Source: Zoroaster sp. YZ-2022 (taxonomy: Eukaryota > Echinodermata > Asteroidea > Forcipulatida > Zoroasteridae). Taken from it: a stretch of DNA of 64,000 bases. Under the pieces are notes generated by a model. That model saw only the letters and a program-made list of their open reading frames with translations. It was not told where the DNA came from and did not search any database. The DNA lies in the NCBI GenBank assembly GCA_029582265.1, contig CM055828.1, positions 35,623,072 through 35,687,071 of the forward strand, given 5' to 3'. Shown here in pieces: positions 24,960 through 35,114 of the stretch (position 1 is its first letter; every line of letters starts with the position of its first letter). Position numbers and translations under genes: made by a program.

Positions 24960-25850
24960 TGTCAAGATTAATTTGGAGAAGTATATCTCAGGTATTGTTA
25001 AGAGTGCTTCCATGCGAGTTGGTTTACTATATCGAGCTAAGTATTTACTGACTGATGCTATCTTGTATTTGTATAAAAGACAACTATACGTATGTCCCCT
25101 GGTGGAGTACTGTTGTCACGTTTCAGCAGGTGCTTCTGTATGTCACTTAGGCCTATCTTTATTAGATAGGGTGCAGAAGCATATTGCTAATTTGATTGGT
25201 GATGAGTTGGGCTCTTCGTTACAATCACTTTCACACCGTAGGTCTGTTGCCACCCTTGGTTTGTTTTACATATATTATCATGGTAAATGTTCCACCAGTC
25301 TGTCCAACTTGGTTCCACCTGTTTATAGGGTGTTTGAGCGTGAAACTCGGCTTTCCGCCTGGCCCACTCATACACAGCGGCGGCACCAGACCTGTTAAAC
25401 TGGGGGAGCAAGAGGGGGGGGGCAAGCTTAAATTTAAGGGGGGCAAACATTAATCTTTAATATAATTTTGTACTGCTGAAAAAGCATTGACTTACCATCG
25501 GGGGAAAAATGTGGGGGGGAAATTGGAGGGGGGGCAAACAAAGTAACCGGAGGGGCATTCCCCCCCCCCCTTGCCCCCCTCCCCGTAGCGCCGCCGCTGC
25601 TCATACACCCTAGCTATACTTAGATGTATAGAACGAAAAGCTATAGGCCTACTAATAGTTTTTCCGTCGTGCTGCATCTCTTTGGAATTTCTTGCCTGGT
25701 GCATGTTTCCCTTCATCCTACGATCTATCCTGTTTCAAGAGGAATCTCAATTCCCACATTCAGCTCCTCCGAGTCTATTTTTTATTTTTCTTCTTTTGCA
25801 ACCCCGTACCTTGAGTGGCTTTTAACCTTGATCGGGGCGAATATGCATTA
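24960..25850 (+). pseudogene. LINE reverse transcriptase C-terminus, split by a MITE
   Basis: Coding text from 24973 reads ISGIVKSASMRVGLLYRAKY, then CPLVEYCCHVSAG, LLDRVQKHIANLIGDELG, LSHRRSVATLGLFYIYYHGK and LSNLVPPVYRV, the conserved region after the catalytic domain of non-LTR reverse transcriptases. At 25374 it is broken by a MITE (25375-25599). Beyond it the text resumes as RRAASLWNFLPGACFPSSYD and FKRNLNSHIQLLRVYF, in another frame, and ends near 25800. The 5' part of the element, including the YADD-type core, is missing. The stop at 25397 belongs to the MITE, not the LINE. Confidence 0.85.
25375..25599. mobile_element. hAT-like MITE, 8-bp duplication CTCATACA
   Basis: The terminal inverted repeats are CAGCGGCGGC and GCCGCCGCTG, and CTCATACA is duplicated exactly at 25367-25374 and 25600-25607. 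Eight-base duplications and CAG...CTG ends are typical of hAT-superfamily elements. The 225-bp interior is G- or C-rich and non-coding. Confidence 0.9.
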
Positions 25851-26094
25851 ACAAATGATAATAACAACAAAATTAAACCAAACATTACGCTAAAATAAAA
25901 TGATTCATCCGGAAATTCATCTTAAATCAAATGCATTACTATTGAAGCAGAATAAAATGAAAAAATCTCTAATGGATGTTCGGATGCAATTGAAAGAATG
26001 TAATTGGATTTAATGTGGGATTGAATGTCTATTATGTTGAGTACGCAATGAGGTGTTTACATCGAATTGCATGTTGTGTGAAAATCTGTATAAA

Positions 26095-27357
26095 GAGGCC
26101 ACCTGGTCAATGTGGCCAGCCTTTGATGATCCAAACTCAAACTGTCGCACAATAAGACATTGAGACCACCTGCTCAATGTGGCCAGCCTTTGATGATCCA
26201 AACACAAACTGTCGCACAATAAGACATTGAGGCCACCTGCTCAATGTGGCCAGCCTTTGATGATGCAAACTCAAACCGTCGCACAATAACACAATGAGGC
26301 CACCTGCTCAATGTGGCCAGCCTTTGATGATGCAAATACAAACCGTCGCACAATAAGACATTGAGGCCACCTGCTCAATGTGGCCAGCCTTTGATGATGC
26401 AAATACAAACCATCGCACAATAAGACATTGAGGCCACCTGCTCAATGTGGCCAGCCTTTGATGATGCAAACACAAACTGTCGCACAATAAGACATTGAGG
26501 CCACCTGCTCAATGTGGCCAGCCTTTGATGATCCAAACACAAACCGTCGCACAATAACACATTGACGCCACCTGCTCACTGTGGCCAGCCTTTGATGATG
26601 CAAACACAAACTGTCGCACAATAAGACATTGAGGCCACCTGCTCAATGTGGCCAGCCTTTGATGATGCAAACACAAACTGTCGCACAATAAGACATTGAG
26701 GCCACCTGCTCAATGTGGCCAGCCTTTGATGATGCAAATACAAACCGTCGCACAATAAGACATTGAGGCCACCTGCTCAATGTGGCCAGCCTTTGATGAT
26801 CCAAACTCAAACTGTCGCACAATAAGACATTGAGGCCACCTGCTCAATATGGCCAGCCTTTGTTGATGCAAATACAAACCGTCGCACAATAAGACATTGA
26901 GGCCACCTGCTCAATGTGGCCAGCCTTTGATGATGCAAATACAAACCGTCGCACAATAACACAATGAGGCCACCTGCTCAATGTGGCCAGCCTTTGATGA
27001 TCCAAACTCAAACTGTCGCACAATAAGACATTGAGGCCACCTGCTCAATGTGGCTAGCCTTTCATGATGCAAACACAAACCGTCGCACAATAAGACATTG
27101 AGGCCACCTGCTCAATGTGGCCAGCCTTTGATGATCCAAACACAAACCGTCGCACAATAACACATTGAGGCCACCTGCTCAATGTAGCCAGCCTTTGATG
27201 ATGCAAACACAAACCGTCGCACAATAAGACATTGAGGCCACCTGCTCAATGTGGCCAGCCTTTGATGATCCAAACACAAACCGTCGCACAATAAGACATT
27301 GAGGCCACCTGCTCAATGTGGCCAGCCTTTGATGATGCAAACACAAACTGTCGCACA
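26095..27357. repeat. 67-bp satellite array, about 19 copies
   Basis: The consensus unit begins GAGGCCACCTGCTCAATG and includes GGCCAGCCTTTGATGATGCA and CCGTCGCACAATAAGACATT. Two inverted repeats overlap in each unit: CATTGAG/CTCAATG around an 8-base loop, and GGCCA/TGGCC. Variation is mostly at a few positions (CTCAAAC/TACAAAC/CACAAAC, CTG/CCG). There are no unique spacers, so this is not a CRISPR array. Confidence 0.95.
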
Positions 27358-27515
27358 AAATTTCATATTTTTTCAAAAATAGTAATATGAATGGTAATAA
27401 AAGGTCGATGCTTGTTCGTTACCGTAGAGTAAAGACCTTGGTGCTGTGGCCACAAGCGATAAAGCCCCGGACCGATCAGTGGCAGGTCTAGTTAAAGGGA
27501 CAATATTGTCACAAT
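27353..27515. repeat. 163-bp block repeated at 30581-30742
   Basis: ACAAAATTTCATATTTTTTC through TTAAAGGGACAATATTGTCA is repeated almost exactly at 30581-30742. It ends precisely where duplication unit B begins, marking the duplication junction. Confidence 0.85.
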
Positions 27516-27756
27516 CATTTACTGACAGTTACTAAAAGTGTTGCCTTTTATGTGTATGCTATACTGTGTGTTTCACTTTTTCAGAGGCAATTTGGTATTT
27601 AATTGGTATTCAATTAATACCACCCATGAAAAAAAATAAGCAAGTTACTTTCAAATGAAGAATTTCCTGAACCGAAGCGTCAATTCTTTACTTGTGTGCT
27701 ATTGTTAATTTTTGTAGGTAATAAATTGATTGTTCTTTCTATTCAGGAATAAGCAA

Positions 27757-28650
27757 TGTCAAGATTAATTTGGAGAAGTATATCTCAGGTATTGTTAAGA
27801 GTGCTTCCATGCGAGTTGGTTTACTATATCGAGCTAAGTATTTACTGACTGATGCTATCTTGTATTTGTATAAAAGACAACTATACGTATGTCCCCTGGT
27901 GGAGTACTGTTGTCACGTTTCAGCAGGTGTTTCTGTATGTCACTTAGGCCTATCTTTATTAGATAGGGTGCAGAAGCATATTGCTAATTTGATTGGTGAT
28001 GAGTTTAGCTCTTCGTTACAATCACTTTCACACCGTAGGTCTGTTGCCACCCTTGGTTTGTTTTACAAATATTATCATGGTAAATGTTCCACCAGTCTGT
28101 CCAACTTGGTTCCACCTGTTTATAGGGTGTTTGAGCGTGAAACTCGGCTTTCCGCCTGGCCCACTCATACACAGCGGCGGCACCAGACCTGTTAAACTGG
28201 GGGAGCAAGAGGGGGGGGGCAAGCTTAAATTTAAGGGGGGCAAACATTAATCTTTAATATAATTTTGTACTGCTGAAAAAGCATTGACTTACCATCGGGG
28301 AAAAAATGGGGGGTGGGGTTGGCAAATTGGGGGGGGGCAAACAAAGTAACCGGAGGGGCATACCCCCCCCCCGTGCCCCCTCCCCGTAGCGCCGCCGCTG
28401 CTCATACACCCTAGCTATACTTAGATGTATAGAACGAAAAGCTATAGGCCTACTAATAGTTTTTCCGTCGTGCTGCATCTCTTTGGAATTTCTTGCCTGG
28501 TGCATGTTTCCCTTCATCCTACGATCTATCCTGTTTCAAGAGGAATCTCAATTCCCACATTCAGCTCCTCCGAGTCTATTTTTTATTTTTCTTCTTTTGC
28601 AACCCCGTACCTTGAGTGGCTTTTAACCTTGATCGGGGCGAATATGCATT
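27757..28650 (+). pseudogene. LINE reverse transcriptase C-terminus, duplicate
   Basis: Copy of the fragment at 24960-25850 with three residue differences up to the MITE: GVS for GAS, EFSS for ELGS, and FYKYY for FYIYY. It is split by the MITE at the same base, so the insertion predates the duplication. The FYKYY form matches the usual LINE consensus better than FYIYY in unit A. Confidence 0.85.
28172..28400. mobile_element. hAT-like MITE, duplicate copy
   Basis: Same MITE as 25375-25599, with CTCATACA at 28164-28171 and 28401-28408. It differs mainly in the lengths of its poly-G and poly-C runs (229 versus 225 bp). Confidence 0.9.
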
Positions 28651-28895
28651 AACAAATGATAATAACAACAAAATTAAACCAAAATTTAACCTAAAATAAA
28701 ATGATTCATCCGGAAATTCATCTTAAATCAAATGCATTACTATTGAAGCAGAATAAAATGAAAAAATCTCTAATGGATGTTCGGATGCAATTGAAAGAAT
28801 GTAATTGGATTTAATGTGGGATTGAATGTCTATTATGTTGAGTACGCAATGAGGTGTTTACATCGAATTGCATGTTGTGTGAAAATCTGTATAAA

Positions 28896-29417
28896 GAGGC
28901 CACCTGGTCAATGTGGCCAGCCTTTGATGATCCAAACTCAAACTGTCGCACAATAAGACATTGAGGCCACCTGCTCAATGTGGCCAGCCTTTGATGATGC
29001 AAACTCAAACTGTCGCACAATAAGACATTGAGGCCACCTGCTCAATGTGGCCAGCCTTTGATGATGCAAATACAAACCGTCGCACAATAACACAATGAGG
29101 CCACCTGCTCAATGTGGCCAGCCTTTGATGATCTAAACACAAACCGTCGCACAATAAGACATTGAGGCCACCTGCTCAATGTGGCCAGCCTTTGATGATG
29201 CAAACACAAACTGTCGCACAATAACACATTGAGGCCACCTGCTCAATGTGGCCAGCCTTTGATGATGCAAATACAAACCGTCGCACAATAAGACATTGAG
29301 GCCACCTGCTCAATGTGGCCAGCCATTGATGATATAAACACAAACTGTCGCACAATAACACATTGAGGCCACCTGCTCAATGTGGCCAGCCTTTGATGAT
29401 CCAAACACAAACTGTCG
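28896..29417. repeat. 67-bp satellite array, about 8 copies
   Basis: Same unit as 26095-27357. The last unit ends at AACTGTCG before unique sequence. Confidence 0.95.
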
Positions 29418-30580
29418 TATGTGTTTGACTGTATAATATAATATCATGATTCATGAGTTAAATAAATAGATAATTGAAACTACCAGGACATTGTTAAAAA
29501 CAGATCTGTTCCTAAAGTTAAATTTCAACCAAATTGCTTCTAGACTATATTTTCTCCACTCATTTGTTGTTTAGATTTAGTTTGTCAGCTAAAACATTTT
29601 GAAATGGCAATTTTAAACAACCAACCTGAGAATGTTATAATGTTGATTTGTTCACGGGTAAATAATAAAAACGTATTCAGATATTAAGTATTTATTCTAA
29701 TGTGGAACTGAAGAAAGATTCAGATATTAAGTATTTATTCTAATGTGGAACTGAAGAAAGATATACTTTTCCTAATTTCTAGCTGGAAATTATTAAACTT
29801 TTCTTAAAATTTACAGCACTAAGACAAACCTATTTGTATGGAAGATAAATACATCCTCAGTTTTACGCTAAAAAACTTTATATTAAAATCCGACGATTTG
29901 GGATTTTTTATTTTTTATTTTTTTATTTTTATTGATCATTCATATACGTTACTGTACCTTTAATAGTAAATTGTGACAATTGTCTTCTTTCAGTAACAAA
30001 TTATACTCTAGAAAATCATAGCTTTCAAAAGAAGTAGGTCATGACAATACGACACGAATATTCGTTGTCACTCACTCTAACCTATACGTTTTCAATCAAT
30101 GAGATTGATTTTGTAACCTTGGAACATCGGAGGGGGAAATTATAACTTTAGAAATTTAATTTAGTGTCCAGTCCGGCGCACTACGTCAATATCCAATAGC
30201 ATTTGTGAGATTAAAATTCATTTTATGAATGCCCTGACAGTTTAGACACGCTGACCTTTTCAGACTGGATACTTTAAGCGCGTCATGCACCAGCTCACCG
30301 GTAGTCTCGCTGGACGCGCAATTTCAGCCAATCAAAGTAAAGAAGTTTCATGCGCAAGCGGTTAGTATCCTAACGGGCGTACACGCTCTTTTGTTCTCAA
30401 ACACAATGGTTAAAACAGTTTCTAAAGGCGGCTTTCCCTAAGTATGTTTTTTGGTCGGCTGTATATCTGTTGAGCTGTATGTCCATTAAAAATTAAAAAT
30501 CGAAACACAGACAAAACATAAGACCCATTATAAATGTACGCTAAAACGGACACGCAAGGGTTGCGATGTTTTAATTTTTT
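29418..30580. other. no gene recognised
   Basis: Present only behind unit B. A 45-base stretch around AGATTCAGATATTAAGTATT is tandemly duplicated near 29675-29760. No domain-bearing frame. Confidence 0.4.
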
Positions 30581-30860
30581 ACAAAATTTCATATTTTTTC
30601 AAAAATAGTAATATGAATGGTAATAAAAGGTCGATGCTTATTCGTTACCGTAGAGTAAAGACCTTGGTGCTGTGGCCACAAGCGATAAAGCCCAGGACCG
30701 ATCAGTGGCAGGTCTAGTTAAAGGGACAATATTGTCACAATCAGAGCAGACTTTCAACAGGATATGGAATCAGCTAGTTCAAGATGAACGCAGTGACTGA
30801 AAATTAATGACTCATTTATGCAGCAGCAACGGTAATATGACCTTATCATGTGGGGGTAGT
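30581..30860. repeat. second copy of junction block plus 24.3-kb fragment
   Basis: 30581-30742 matches 27353-27515; 30718-30860 matches 24333-24475. It therefore joins in one piece the two sequences that flank duplication unit A separately. Confidence 0.75.
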
Positions 30861-31160
30861 AATTGAAAAATTAATTAAAATGAACAGAAATGACTTGTGA
30901 AAAGACGAGGAATTTGATCCAACTGTGACATCACTGATGTGCTCATGTGCTGATGTGCTCATGAATATGCAATTTTTCATTTATTTACATCCATTGTTTG
31001 CTGTATGTACGTTTGTTTAACGTTTGTAAGTTGTTCCAAACCTCATCATCTTCACTTTGTTCTTCATGCCTTTTTAATTCCCCTTTGTCCTGTCAAGATG
31101 AACCAATATATACAACATAATGATGTCTGCAACAACATAACAATAATTATCATCAATATC

Positions 31161-31630
31161 CAGGGCTGTTGCGAGCGAGTGGGTGTGGGGGGTGAGACAC
31201 CCCCCCCCCAATATTTTTTCTCAGTCGGCATTTAGAGCCTCAGTCGGCAAATGAAGCATCTAGACCAAAGGCTGGTCCAGAATAAAATTACAGTCGGCAA
31301 ACCTAGAGCTATGGGTTTGCCGACTGCAAATGTATTGTGTTTCTAAACACTGAATATTTGCCGAGTTGTTTGTTTGTTATAAGTTGTTTATAAGCGGTAG
31401 TTTCGGGTGGCAGTTGTCCCTACCCCTCCCACCCTCCCCCCCCCCCCCCCTTTGAGCGACTTTACAGAGTGTCCACGTTGGGGGAAAATCAAGTAAATTT
31501 GTCTGGTCATATTAGTGTTGTGTCGGTAAATTTATCAACAAAAAATATTTGCTCCCCCCCCCCCAACTCTGATGTCAGTCGGCAAATTGGCTTCCACGCC
31601 CCCAAAGAAAATGCCTTCACTACGCCCCTG
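31161..31630. mobile_element. hAT-like MITE, imperfect 8-bp duplication
   Basis: The ends are CAGGGCTGTTGCG and CACTACGCCCCTG. The flanks are TCAATATC (31153-31160) and TCAATACC (31631-31638), one mismatch. The inside carries several CAGTCGGCAAA motifs and long C runs. Non-coding, 470 bp. Confidence 0.75.
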
Positions 31631-31740
31631 TCAATACCAGTACATCAACACCCCCACAGAGCATTTAGGTACCCTAACCCTTGGCGGTTTGACTACGTGA
31701 TAAGCCCTCGCTTGAAAGTATATTTCTACTTTTTAGCACT

Positions 31741-31925
31741 GTGAGAGAAAATGTTCAATCTGCTTCTCGGCTAGTAGAAAAGCAGAAAATTGGATTTGTT
31801 CAAAACGTTCGATCAGCTTTTCGGGTTGCAGAAAAACAGAAATGTAGAAAAATACCTTTTCCAAAGCGTTCTATCTACTTTTTGTCTATTTACAAAGCAG
31901 AAAAGGAGATATCCACTTTTTGACC
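31741..31925. repeat. three diverged ~55-bp repeats
   Basis: GTTCAATCTGCTTCTCGG, GTTCGATCAGCTTTTCGG and GTTCTATCTACTTTTTGT each precede an A-rich segment ending AAGCAGAAAA or similar. Each unit is partly self-complementary (TCTGCTT/AAGCAGA). A 60-codon frame across it has no domain. Confidence 0.55.
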
Positions 31926-32059
31926 TCCATGATGAAGCTATACTGTGTACGATTCCTTATTTTGTTAGTCCTTATAAGTGTTAACACCCAGTAGCGTGTT
32001 CTCTTTTGTCCTACATGGTGTATCATATAACACTATTTGCTATTGTTTTTTTACCTTAA

Positions 32060-33039
32060 AGGCACCTGGAAATAGGTTTTTTATTGATTTAAACAATAAA
32101 GTATATGTGTATTAACAATAAACAAATTGTTTGAGTGATTATTTGTCAGGATTTATATGTTTAAAAAAAATATGAAGTTGTTTGGAGGGTGACTCCGCCC
32201 ATCCCTTTTTGTGACGTCATTCGAGGAAGGATTCGCCGCTGATGGAACATCGACCCCCCTCGACGCCCTCGAGAATTGCCTGTGTTTACACACGTGCAAG
32301 TAGTGACCCGTGTGGTTTGGTTTGTTATAAAAAAAGGCATTTTTCCGGCATTTTCCCAGCAATGCCGACCAGGTGTATTGCTGCTGGATGCAACAAAACA
32401 ACTAAAGATGGGGTCAGCCTGCATCTGTTTCCAGCTGATCCCAAATATAGGCGGTTATGGGCAGCGAAAGTCAGGATAACGAGGGCAAAGTGGTCCGGTC
32501 CGACGTCGTTTTCAGCGCTATGCAGTGACCACTTCGAGCCGTCGTGTTTCGAATCCGGGATGTACCACACATTTGACATGACAAAAAAAGTAATTCTGAA
32601 ACATGACGCCATCCCAACCATATTCCCAGTTAGTGGGAAATCTAAGAAGCAACCCGAAAGACGTGACAAACCTACAGGAGCATTTGCCAAACGTGAAAAA
32701 ATCCGGGTAAGTTTGAACTTTGAAGTGCATGTTGTGTTCTCTTTATACATACTATGTACATGTAACGTTATACTACTTTTACTAGTCAGTGTAGGTACCG
32801 TTTTCGTAGCACTAGCGGCATTGCTGCACCTATATCGTGAAAATATCCCCGCCTCGAATGACGTCACGAACAGCGCCACCATGTGTCAATGTAAAGGGGG
32901 GGCCTATTCTAAAGTCGTAAATACAATAAAACCACTATTTCTGTAACCTTAGTTACTTGTTTATTCACATTCCACTCATAAAAATGTATATATTTATGAC
33001 AAAAGCTACATTTGGACAAAATACCAGTGCCAGGTGCCT
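32060..33039 (+). mobile_element. Kolobok-like THAP element 1, TTAA-flanked
   Basis: The terminal inverted repeats are AGGCACCTGG at 32060 and CCAGGTGCCT ending at 33039, flanked by TTAA on both sides (32056-32059, 33040-33043). A second, perfect 16-bp inverted repeat lies inside: GTGACGTCATTCGAGG at 32211-32226 and its complement at 32852-32867. Between these sits a THAP-domain exon. TTAA targets together with a THAP domain are known of the Kolobok superfamily; piggyBac shares TTAA but not THAP. At 980 bp there is no room for a full transposase, so this is a deletion derivative. Confidence 0.8.
32362..32706 (+). CDS. THAP-domain exon of Kolobok-like element 1
   Basis: The frame opens MPTRCIAAGCNKTTKDG at ATG 32362 and runs 115 codons to a GTAAGT donor at 32707 (phase 0). 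C5, C10, C54 and H57 give the zinc-binding C2CH set of a THAP domain (C-x4-C-x43-C-x2-H). W33, the FEPSCF segment and the final DAIPTIF match the family's conserved tryptophan and AVPTIF-type box. The tail (KKQPERRDK) is basic. THAP domains bind DNA; in transposons they recognise the element's own ends. No catalytic exon follows within the element, and read-through past the donor reaches a stop at 32946. It could encode only a DNA-binding fragment, possibly a repressor-like product, if expressed. Confidence 0.8.
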
Positions 33040-33043
33040 TTAA

Positions 33044-35110
33044 ACAAATTTCCCAAAATAATATAATAAATAAAATATAATATTTCATCTTTCAAACACT
33101 GGCTCTGGGCCAGTAATGATTAAGGTCATGTCAGAGAACACATTTCAGAAAAATACAAAGACCTTGAAAGAAATTCACCATGGTTTCACCGCAAGCCAAT
33201 TTTAATGAAATTATTTTTCAGTGTCGATGTTCTCGTTAACGACACAACGAAATACGTTTAGTTTCTATACCAGCCACAAGAGGGCGCTAACTCTACACGA
33301 ACCGTGCACACGAACCGCTCTCTTGGGAAACTTGTTGAATCCCCCCCCCCCCCCCCCCGAAAACGTGGGGAAAACACTACGCATGTGTCAATTGGGTATG
33401 CAAGCGCGCCGCCCACATCTCTGGTGCACACGCTTATCCAACCATTTAATTACTTTGTTTCCCAAAAATGTGGGCCGCGCAGTGGTCCCCACCCCCCCCC
33501 CCCCCATCTCTATTATACTCAGTGTACTCATCGCGTGCGGCGATGGGTTTGTATCAAAAAGTACAAATACAGTCTTGAACCAAGACTATTTTTATACATG
33601 CATTTTCAGGTATTTTATCAAAATGTGTGTTGGGACTGTGTAGGGTTTGTATACACGATACCTGCAATACTTTACCATTTGTATATAAATTTTACCCAGT
33701 GTGAGTTAATATGTTTATTTATTTTCATATTATTCAGTAATCTCTCATTCTGTATAATGTTGTATATTTTGAAATCTTCTTGTACTCTGAAAGGGGCAAA
33801 GAGTTATCAATCGTTGATGTCAATAAATCACTATATCCGTCATATTGCGCAGTTGGAACACGTACTACATGTACATGTACAATTTGTACTTGTATAGGCG
33901 AAGCAGCTGCTGTGTTCAGGATGTTAAATATTAAGCTATAATGGTAACTGCTTGTTATTCATTCAAATATACTTCACTAGGATCGAGAAACGCTCTATCG
34001 AGAATCATTTAGTTCCAATTGAATTTGTCTCAAAATTTGGGGACATATTTTTTCCCTGGCGGACAGAATTCAGCAAATATTGCCATAACTTTTGTCGATT
34101 GAATTTATTTACCAAATGTTCCTAGTTTTCTAAAACTTCCAACAGGATAATTTTGTAAGAATATCACTAATTTTACACAGTAAAGTTTGTTATAGAATAA
34201 TTAGGTCATTTTAAGTCCGGACTAAATAAGTAATTAATCAGTGTGTCGTCCTTCCAGGGGCGTGACAATTACAAGCATAAAAGTAATTGTACACCATAAA
34301 ATGTCTGTTTATGCATCCATATGAATGAAGAGAGATGTACGAAAACCATCTGAATGTTTCGGCTCACGTTCATTGTGTTATGTAAGGAGAAAATAGGTTT
34401 TTTTTAAAATAATAATAAATAAACACAAACCGTATTCACATTTTTTGTTGCATTCATTCTGATGTAATCTATTTCAAATTTCAAAATTGGCCATGATCTA
34501 TTTCAAATTTTGTAGTACATTTCATGTTTCTCATAAATAACAGCATGTCATTAATAATTTCTCAGGGTGTTTGGTATCATCCCTAGCTTATACATAATGT
34601 AAGTTTTTATATTATAATTCAGTAATTTTGTAATCGGTAATAACCAAAGTAGTACACTTCCTTCATAAGAGAACAGTCACACAGCAATGATGAATTTCAC
34701 TTATAATTATATCACAGAGCAAGGGATGTTGTATGGTTTACGATTAGACACATCCTCGCTTCGTATTAATCTCCATTCACCTATCAGTGGGAAGGCCTTG
34801 AAAGTTGAAGAGGGCGGGGAGAGTATAGGTGAGAACCTCGGGGGAAGGAGGGGATGGCCCATTTTATAAACATTCTTGCGTGGGATTATATCTTTTTTTA
34901 AAACAATCTAAAAACGTGCTTATTCGTCATTACAAAATCAAATATCCAAATCAAATATCACATCTGTCGTGGAGCGTTTTAAACAAAACAAATTTTCCAT
35001 GTTCCATATTTTCCTTCTTTTTGTTTATCTTCAACACAATAAACTGTATCACCCCCGTCTATTTATTACAGCGTTGCTGGGTAACGTGACATGAACAATG
35101 TTGTATTTGT
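33044..35110. other. no gene recognised
   Basis: Spacer between the two THAP elements. It holds long C runs (about 33341-33358 and 33488-33505) and a C-rich/CCCACC segment, but no domain-bearing frame; the overlapping frames at 33221-33897 are low-complexity shadows. Confidence 0.4.
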
Positions 35111-35114
35111 TTAA

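Larger units (their letters stand above)
24719..27352. repeat. tandem segmental duplication, unit A
   Basis: Starts CATTTACTGACAGTTAC. It holds a LINE fragment, a hAT-like MITE, a linker and 19 copies of a 67-bp satellite. It is nearly identical to unit B (27516-29417): only three amino-acid differences show across 141 LINE codons. Unit B has about 8 satellite copies, so the array changed length after the duplication, or unequal exchange took place. Confidence 0.9.
27516..29417. repeat. tandem segmental duplication, unit B
   Basis: Second copy of 24719 onward: the same LINE fragment, MITE and linker, with a shorter satellite (28896-29417, about 8 units). Unit B is followed by about 1.16 kb of unique sequence before the 163-bp block returns at 30581. 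Confidence 0.9.

Noticed and set aside
25187..25453. Opposing open frames over the LINE fragments
   Set aside because: Shadows of the LINE reading frame plus the MITE; only the plus-strand frame matches a known family.
26095..27357. Regular repeats with a CRISPR-like look
   Set aside because: The period is a constant 67 bp with the whole unit repeated and no unique spacers; a second array lies in a duplicated segment with a LINE. It is a eukaryotic satellite.
33221..33897. Overlapping frames of 140 and 197 codons
   Set aside because: They run through long C runs that differ by frame and show no domain, and the later part is AT-rich low complexity.
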